Assembly (NCBI RefSeq): GCF_022581195.2
Contig: NC_061480.1
Coordinates: 2,604,001-2,668,000 of the forward strand
Length of the DNA: 64,000 bases
Direction of reading: 5' to 3'
Source: Helicoverpa zea
Lineage: Eukaryota > Arthropoda > Insecta > Lepidoptera > Noctuidae
In this document: piece after piece, positions 41,401 through 50,400 of the stretch
Layout: each line of letters opens with the position of its first letter
Position numbering within the stretch: the first letter of the stretch is position 1
The notes under the pieces: model-generated
Told to the model about the DNA's origin: nothing
What the model saw: only the letters and a program-made list of their open reading frames with translations
Database searches by the model: none
Position numbers and translations under genes: made by a program

Positions 41401-44400
41401 AGTTTTTGTTATTTTATCTTTTGTATTTTTTACCCTTTGATTTTTGTTGTAATATTTTTAATTTCATTAAACTAATAAATTGACCAACGAGGGCGAGGCT
41501 CGTACGCATTCCGAACTCCTTGCAGTACTGGCTACAACTAGCTGTTTACTTTTTAGTTCGTCTTTTGTTTCTGTTTGGAGTTGTCATCGCGCCGTCTCGC
41601 AGCGAGCCGCCCTCTCGTTTTTCTTGATTTCTTTAACTAGTTGTTTTCATTTTAAGGCCGGGTTTTCCCTCTTTCCCGGTGTTTACCGCAAACTATTGAT
41701 ACAGTCCACCTCCCACCGAGCACATCCGTTGGTCCTTCGAGCCGGATCGTTCCAGCAACTCGGATGTTTCGCACACCGCCAACTGAGAAAAACAACATGG
41801 TGAACACGCGAAGCGCGGCGCGCCGGGAACAAGAGGCTGAAAAACCTACGCCTACTAATATAAAGAAGTCCGAGGCTAGCAGAAGACCATTGGTAACATC
41901 TCCTTCTGCGAGGTCCTCGGTGAAGGCGAGGAGGGCACGATTGATACTCGAGGCGGCGGAACAAATGGCGCTTCTGAAAATGGAACTCATTGAAAAGAAG
42001 CTGGCTGCCGACCTGGCGAAGCTGGACAGCTGCGGCTCGCAGTCGCTAGCTGATGGTGAAACTGGTGAAGAGGAAAATGCGTCTCGGATCGAGGAGTGGG
42101 TGAAGACACAGCGCGTCACTAGCTGTCACGACGATGCGCCGTGTCCGGCACAACGGCAAGACGCTGTCTTGCAGCAATTGGATAACGCCGGCCCATCTCA
42201 GCTCGGGAACGTGCAACCAAACCAGAGCGGTACTGACGACGGCACTATGCACATGATGGCATGTGCGCTTAAGGACCTCGCCGTCGCCACCGCAACCACC
42301 AACGCCAACCAGGCAGAACCTAAGTTGCTTAACCGACTGTCTATGCCAAAAGACTTACCGAAGTTTGACAGTGACCCGCTTGTTTGGCTACAGTTTAAGC
42401 AAGCGTATGAAGAGTCTTCTCAAGTCTGCAAGTTTAGCGACCGAGAAAACTTATGTGACGTCACTGCGTGCGGACAACCGCATCATCGCCTGCTGCACTA
42501 CGTGCCGACCGCTACCGCCGAAGAGGTCGTCGCCCCAAGCACGGCGACACAATCTGGTAGTGAACCAATTGATGTGGTAACTCACGTTAACACCAACCAC
42601 AACGAATGGTCAGTGAGGTTGAAAGTGGTTCCCGTACTTATTCACGGACCTAATGGTGCATTCCGTGCAAGTACACTTCTTGACGACGGTTTCAACGTCT
42701 CAATGATCAGCGCGTCGTTGGCTGCGCGCGCCGGTCTGCGCGGGCGTACACAAACCATGCGAGTTCGTGGCGCATGGGACAAGAACGAGCTAGTGTGTGC
42801 GGCAGAACTAGTGGACTTAATCGTTTCTAATAAACTCGGTGAAAAGTTTAATATAAGTGCGCGTAGTGTCAACAAACTGCGCTTGCCAGAACAAGGGTCA
42901 TTGAACTTTAAGTGCGAGGCGAGACCTATGACCACTTACGCGATATTAAAGACGATCTGTATTTTGCGTCGCTAAAACCCGACTTACTGATAGGGCAAGA
43001 TAATTACCATTTATTATTTCCTTTAGAGACACTAGTAGGCAAGCCAGGCGAGCCGTGCGCCACCCGCACACCATTGGGTTGGTGCCTGCACGGCAGAGTA
43101 CCGGGTACTCAAACTGAGCACACAACGTTGTGTATGTCGGTCGTCGCTACTGCCGATGTCTCCGCGACCAACGAGCTGCATGACGACGTGCGACGTTCCT
43201 TCACGCTGGAGCCAATGGGTACCTCACCATCAAATCATCAGCTGTCGGCTAATGACCTCGTCGACCCTACGAGTGCTACGAGCAGCACTACGCCCGTAGC
43301 GGACAACACCAGTGCTACGCCGCTGCCGTCGATGTCGCTCAACCAAACTATTGTGAACAGAAATGGTTATAGAGAACTCGAGATGCATGTATTCTGTGAC
43401 GCGTCTGTCAAGGCATTCTGCGCTGTGGCTTATTGGAGATGGATTGATCACGACGATAACATACGTGTGGCATTCATTGCTAGCAAATGCAGAGTTGCGG
43501 GGAATAAACCGATTACAGTACCGCGTCTCGAACTACAGGCCGCTGTGTTAGCATCTAGACTCCCGGAGACTATTACCAACGAGCACAAGATGAAAGCTGT
43601 AAGGAGAGTATTTTGGAGTGACTCTAGGACGGTACTCCACTGGATAAAAAATAACGCTCGTAATTACAAGATGTACATTGCCAATAGATTGGGAGAAATT
43701 GACGAGTTAACTCGAATACATGAATGGCGCTATGTACCGACTAAGCTAAATATAGCAGATATAGCCACACGAGAAAACTACGATTGTTCGGTGTTACAAG
43801 ATGAGTGGCTACAGGGACCTACCTTCTTGTATAAGCATCCGGAATATTGGCCGTTAGATGTTGTTGAACCTGCGAACAAAGAGTTATTAGAATGTGTAAC
43901 AGTAATTGATAACACCATAGAAAGCTGTACCTTACCTGTACCTGAACCTTCACGCTTCTCTTCATGGCTACGCTTGCTACGAACAACAAGTCCAGTACTT
44001 ACCTTCGTTGATAACATTACCAAGGCCATCAATAAGAGAAAACAGATAGCTTCCACCTGTAATCTGAATGATGACGTGATGGACAGGGCTGAACGCTTAC
44101 TAATAAAGCACTCACAAGCTTTATCATTTGGAAAAGAGATTAAGCTACTTCAAGCGTCTACGGCACTACCTACTTCGAGTAAGCTGCTTATCTTATCTCC
44201 GTACCTAGATGAGCACGGAGTCCTGCGATGTGGAGGCCGCATCAATGCTGCTCCTGAAATAACTCCAGACGTTAAGCAACCTGTTATACTAGATGGTCGC
44301 AGTCACATTACTCAGCTGATTGTGAAGCATTATCACCAAAGAGCTTTCCACGGCCACCAGGAGATGGTAGTTAATGAGCTGAAACAGAAGTACTGGATTG

Positions 44401-47400
44401 TACGTATTAGACCTACTGTTAAGCATGTTATCGCAAAATGCATGCTGTGCAAAATCAGGCGTGTACAGCCTCGACCTCCTCGAATGGGAGACTTACCTGA
44501 GGGACGATTGGTGCATCATCAGCGTCCCTTTACCCACACTGGAGTGGACCTGTTCGGACCTATGGAAGTGACCATAGGACGCCGCCGAGAAAAAAGGTAC
44601 GGCGTGTTGTTTACCTGTCTCACTGTGAGGGCTATACATGTTGAGCTCGTAGGAAGCCTTACTACCGATGACGTCATAATGGCTCTCCGACGAATGGCAG
44701 CCAGACGCGGGTGGCCGCGACACCTTTACTCGGATAATGGTACTAATCTGAGAGGCGCCGACAAGGAGTTGAAGAAGTGTGTCTCCGAATTGGATGAGAA
44801 ACTCTTAGCTGACGGAGTACAGAGTTACAGCATGACCACTACATGGACGTTTCCCCCCCCTGCCAGCCCACATTGGGATGGGGCATGGGAGCGACTCATC
44901 CGCTGCGTGAAAAACGCACTGAAGGTCGTGCTGAAAGAGCGAGCACCTCGAGATGCTGTTCTACAAACTCTCATGACAGAGGTTGAAGTGATGGTAAATA
45001 GTCGGCCCCTCACCCATGTGAGCGTTGAGCCGAACACTGACGAGACATTAACACCCAACCATTTCCTCCTTGGCTCATCCTCAAACCTACCGACTATGGG
45101 CATCTTTGATGAGTCAGATACATACTTGCGCAAACAGTGGAGGATTGCTCAGCAGCTGGCTGACTCATTCTGGCGACGGTGGGTGAAGGAGGTGCTGCCG
45201 GACATGCGTCCGTGAAAGAAGTGGCAGCAGGAGCAGAGGCCCTTACAAGTGGGTGACCTCGTTTTAATTGTCGATCCCGCATCCCCACGAAACGTTTGGC
45301 CACGCGGCATAATTCGAAGAGTGATGCCAGGCCAAGACGGCCGCATCAGAGTCGCCGAGGTGCAAACAAAGTCGGGCATATTGCGACGACCGGTAGCACG
45401 AGTTGTGTATATAGCTATCGGGAATGAGTGCTGACGCACTGGGGTGGGGGATGTTAACAATGGAATTAGTTTTTGTTATTTTATCTTTTGTATTTTTTAC
45501 CCTTTGATTTTTGTTGTAATATTTTTAATTTCATTAAACTAATAAATTGACCAACGAGGGTGAGGCTCGTACGCATTCCGAACTCCTTGCAGTACTGGCT
45601 GCAACTAGCTGTTTACTTTTAGTTCGTCTTTTGTTTCTGTTTGGAGTTGTCATCGCGCCGTCTCGCAGCGAGCCGCCCTCTCGTTTTTCTTGATTTCTTT
45701 AACTAGTTGTTTTCATTTTAAGGCCGGGTTTTCCCTCTTTCCCGGTGTTTACCGCAAACTATTGATACAGTCCACCTCCCACCGAGCACAATATAGTTGT
45801 ATCTTGAACATTTTTATAAATGGTTAAATTGCTATATCCTCGTAGTACTGAAGCATCAAAAGATTCCCAAAAGCAACATTTTATGAAACATCCTTTGCAG
45901 AGACAAAGATTTTACTGATGTACGTGGACAAATTAAAATATTTATTTAAAACAGACCCAAGATAAATGATCAAACTTTCTTAATCTTATTTTAGTTTTTT
46001 TTTTTTGTGACTATATCCAAAGCATAATGACGCATCAAAACTCGTATAAAACTCGAAAATTTGTGATAGCCCTCTTAAAAACTTTCTTACTAACAATAAT
46101 ACACTTCTGGACACATCTATTGGCCCACCTTAGAGTTTAGGTTTCGATGGCTCCTTCCGAAATATAATTGCTAGATTGAACAAAAACTGTTGATGCAGTT
46201 TTAAACCTGATACATTTTACCTTCTTTTTCGATCGTATTGTTTTAAATTTGAATTCAGAATACCATACGACATGGAGCTACGCCTAACAAGTCGGATATG
46301 TGCCTCGTTAAAGGCAATTGATTTTTGAATAAAAAACATGTTTTATCAAATAAAGGTTTAATTTAATAACGTGTGTTGCCTCCATGGGCATCTACCACAG
46401 CTCTCATACGATTAGGCATAGAGTTTATCAACCGCTCTATGAAGTTTTGAGGGATCATCTCCCATTCCTCTTCTATGGCAGTTTTCAACTCCTGCATCGT
46501 CTGGGCAACTGGCTGACGAGCCCTAACACGTCTTTTTAGCTCGTCCCACATGTGCTCAATGGTGTTCATGTCTGGGCTTCTGGCTGGCCAGTCCATAACT
46601 GTGATATTCACATCCCGAAGATATTCCCTGACGATGCCGGCCGCATGGGCTCTTGCATTATCATGCATAAAAAGGAAATTTGGGCCCACATAGTCCGCGT
46701 ATGGTATCACGTGAGGTCCTAAGCACTCACGAATGTACCTTTCAGCATTTAATGTTGGCAGCCGTGGTCCTGTAACAACCTCAAGTTGAGTTTTGCCGCT
46801 CGCGGATATACCGCCCCAGACAGTCCTTGAGCCACCGCCATAAGCAACCCTCTCTTCAAAGCAGCATTGTGCGAAACGCTCTCCCTTACGTCGGTAGACC
46901 TTCTTCCTTCCATCATTGCCATGTAACACAATTTTAGACTCATCAGAAAAGATTACACGGCTCCAATCCTGCTGTGTCCAATTTTAATGACTGCGTGCGA
47001 AATGAAGGCGCGCTGTTCGGTGGGCTCTCGTTAGTTTGGGCCCATTAGCTGGCTTGTGTGGTACCACAACGTGTTCTTTTAAACTTCTCCGAATAGTTCG
47101 AGCACTCACAGATACCTCATGGAAGTCGCGAAGTTGTTTTTGTATCTCAATGGAGGTAAGGTGACGATTTCTCAAACTGGTCGTCACGATGAATCGATCC
47201 TGCCTTTCAGTTGTGACCCGACATCGTGGCCTTCCTTGGTGACGAACAAAGCCGCCAGTCTCTAGGTACCTCCGATATCAGATCAGATGGATCCGATCAG
47301 ATGGTGTCCCGCCGGCGTGACGGGACAAAGAAGAGTATCATCATCATCACGCTACTTAAAGAGACCGACCCTGACGACGTGCGGACGTTTGTGGCGAAGG

Positions 47401-50400
47401 ACCTGAGCAAGCTCCCTCCCGTGACATTCGACCACGTCGACGTTACGTGCCTGCTGAAAGACATAGTCTTTCTTAAGGCTAGCTTAGCGGATGTGCAGAA
47501 GCAGCTGAATGCATCCCAAAATACCGTCGCCAGTTTGCGCAGCGAAGTTAACGAGTTGCGTAAATCGGTAACGGTAACTAGGTCACCTGTGGATGCATCG
47601 TGCAACGTGAACACGCGGCGCGGAGCGTGCCTCGATGTATCGGGTGCAAGTTTCGCGTCAGCAGTTTTGTCACCATCGCCGCTGTCACCGCCGAATGCTG
47701 AGTCGGCACAGTGCGCGCCTCGTGCGCCCCGCTGCCCCGCTCCCGTCCCTGCGGCTCCTCCGCTCGCCGCCGCGACACCGCTCGATCAGCTGCTCGTTTC
47801 TGCAGCCTCGGCGAAACCTAACGGTGTTCGTCGAGAATATGCCAGCGTCGTTGGAAGCACAATTGGTGCAAAAATGAAGCCCGTGCCCGTAAAGGGACCG
47901 GATCGGGCTGATGACGATGGGTTCGTGATGGTGCAAAGGAGGAAGCGCCGTCAGCGAACCAACAAGAACCGCTGTGGCGCGGCTCCAAAACACAAAAGCC
48001 AAACACAAAAATCCGTGCCGCTAAGCCGAACACCCCGGTGTATATCTCCCGCCTACACTACACCACTAAGGCGGAGGACATCGTGGAGTACGTGCGTCAG
48101 AAGCTGAAGTACGCCCCGAGAGTGCAGCTGCTGGAGTCGCGCCATAACGCCAATTTCAAGGCGTTTGTGGTGCGAGTGCCGACGTGTCTCCTGCACCTCG
48201 TGTTGGACGAGAACTTCTGGCCACAGGACGTGGTTTTCCGTCGCTTCCGCGGACAAGTGCCACAGAACCGCACGGAGTGACATAGTGCGTAGTGAAGTGT
48301 TACTAACATAGATTTAAGTTTTTTATATACTAACAGTGTTGTATAATATATTATGTATGTTAGTCTTTAAGGTATATATCTATGGGCCTATGCAGCCTGA
48401 GAATAAAGAGATTTGATTTGATTTGATAAACTTTTCGGACCGCAGATCGACTTAAATTAAGTTGAGCACTCACGTTTCTTTGGCTGTGTCCAGCCTGAAT
48501 AAGTGCCACAGCTTGGGCGGCGACTTCAGGTGAAGTATCCATAGATTATTGAGAGAACCTCACCTTAACGTTAAGAATAAGTAATGTTTGTTGCAAAACC
48601 AAAGATATCAATCACTTTTTCAAGAATAAGTAACCAAGTAAACCAATAAAACCAAGTTTTCTTAGTAATCGATTGTTTGATATCAACAAGCGGGCTCCAA
48701 ATTGTCTCTTGTTTCTTTGAATTCTGTATTCGAAATTCAAAAAAAGACTATTGAATGAAATTGTGAATGTGCAAGGATCAAAACTGCATAAAAACCTTTT
48801 GCTCGACCTAATATAAAAATTTAGCTAGGACCAAACGAAACTGAAAATACAAGGTGGGCCAATAGATGTGTCCAGAAGTGTATAATATATTACAGGTGAT
48901 AATAAGCGTGAAGGCGGCGCTGAGCGGCGGCGCGGTGTTCGTGGCGCCCGGCATGCACGCCGTCACGCAGGCCGCCAAGCACTTCAGTGTGCCCGTACGT
49001 ACTTATATTTAATACATTTTATTTAGTTTTTAAATAATGCATTTTTTACCAGCTTGCTCTGGTATGGCAGTAGAGGCTTTACGCTCTTTCTGACGGAACT
49101 ATACTTCAAGTTGTCATTTTTAAACAGCTGAGATGATATTGATGAAGTATATAGCAAAGAATCACTTCTGGCCAATCAAAATGAATTTGAAACTTTATTG
49201 AAAAAACCGCATACAAATCAGTTCATCCATTTATGAGCTACGTTGCCAGACACACATACTCATAGCAGTCAAACTTGTGGTCAAAAAAGAATATTCAAAT
49301 AAGAATTAATCTGAATGGAAATAATTTCTGGGAACTTTTTGTTATAAACAAAGTATGTAATTAAAAATACGTTTATTTCGGTACTTATTATAACCAATAT
49401 CGCTAAGATCACGCCTCATGTTGAATGTTAAATTAAGTACCGATCTTTTACTTTTATATGTTTTTCATTTTCATTCCTTTTAACTAATACAATATCCCTA
49501 CAACATTCCAGGTGCTAGCCCTAGCTCCGCTATACAAGCTGTACCCGGGGCACGGGAACTACGCCACCATGGTCAACGGGCTAGCAGCGCCACACACTGC
49601 CATCTCTTATGAGTAAGTTAATTAATATAATATTACAGGTATTAGCTTTAGATCCCTTATACAAGCTGTACCCGGGGCACGGGAACTACGCCACCATGGT
49701 CAACGGGCTAGCAGCGCCACACACTGCCATCTCTTATGAGTACTTTTATATTCATATATATAGAAGGATTTTCTAGCGGTTTTATCTGATTCCTGAGGGT
49801 ACTCTGAGCAGCCGGATAAAGGTAACCTACCTATACATATTCGTGGCACTGATGTATGCTATACTAGCCGTTTTCCCGCGATTACACTCTCGTCTAATAG
49901 GAACTACTGCTCGTACCGGGATAAAATATAGCCAATGTTACTTGGGAGGAATGTAGCTATCCAACAGTGAAATAATTTTTCAAATCGGTTGTTTCAGTGC
50001 CTTTTTGTAACCTACAAACAAAAGACTGTTTCCTCTTCATTATATACCTGGGTGACATGGTTTTGTAACCTACAAACAAAAGACTGTTTCCTCTTCATTA
50101 TATACCTGGGTGACATGGTTTTGGCTATGTTCTATCCGGGTACGACAAGTAGTATCCAAGGTGAAACTGCAGAAAACATCTCGTTTATTTATATAGACAA
50201 TACCTTCCACCGGCGCTTTCACCCGCTTCCTAAAGGAACCACTTCCACCCGGTTAATTTTTTTTATAATAAGTAGCCTTCCTTGATTGTCATCTAATCTG
50301 GTTTCAGATTATAAGTGCGTTAAATATTTATATATACCAAGTTAAATATGATTGTATTTATTTCACAGTCGTCCGGAGACAGCGAGCGCGAATGTGCACG

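Larger units (their letters stand above)
41380..45795 (+). mobile_element. BEL/Pao LTR retrotransposon, internally deleted
   Basis: Element body 41385-45790 with a 5-bp target duplication ATATA (41380-41384 and 45791-45795). LTRs are 41385-41724 and 45452-45790, starting TGTTAAC and ending GCACA, with three base differences and one 1-bp indel. A tRNA-Tyr-type primer site follows the left LTR, and a purine tract (GGGGTGGGGGA) precedes the right LTR. At 4.4 kb it is well short of the usual size for this group. Reverse transcriptase is missing, gag is shortened, and there is a frameshift and a stop. It sits in sense orientation in eIF2B beta intron 6. Confidence 0.93.
46363..48542 (-). pseudogene. 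Tc1-type transposase, interrupted
   Basis: Minus strand, in two parts: 48425-48542 (start MDTSPEVAAQAVALIQAG, a helix-turn-helix with LNLSRSAVRKVY) and 46363-47277 (continuing RRYLETGGFVRHQGRPR). Catalytic residues are visible: Asp in IFSDESKIV, Asp in FMHDNARAH and Glu in DMNTIEHMWDELKRR, 34 residues after the second Asp (DD34E). A TAA at 46984-46986 lies just before the first catalytic Asp. With the insertion and the stop, no full protein can be made from this copy, though the inverted repeats are intact and could be mobilised in trans. Confidence 0.9.
46102..48880 (-). mobile_element. Tc1-type DNA transposon, with nested non-LTR insertion
   Basis: 30-bp terminal inverted repeats (46102-46131 and 48851-48880, outer end CACTTCTGGACACATC) are flanked by TA on each side. 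The transposase runs on the minus strand and is broken by a stop and by a 1.15-kb insertion. Total length is 2.8 kb, or about 1.6 kb without the insertion, typical of Tc1 elements. The right end lies 15 bp from eIF2B beta exon 7. Confidence 0.92.

Noticed and set aside
41652..42252. Minus-strand frames opposite gag
   Set aside because: Shadows of the BEL/Pao frames, with no independent features.
47226..47277. Start of the plus-strand ORF1 frame upstream of the half-LINE
   Set aside because: These codons are antisense transposase sequence; the half-LINE begins at about 47278.
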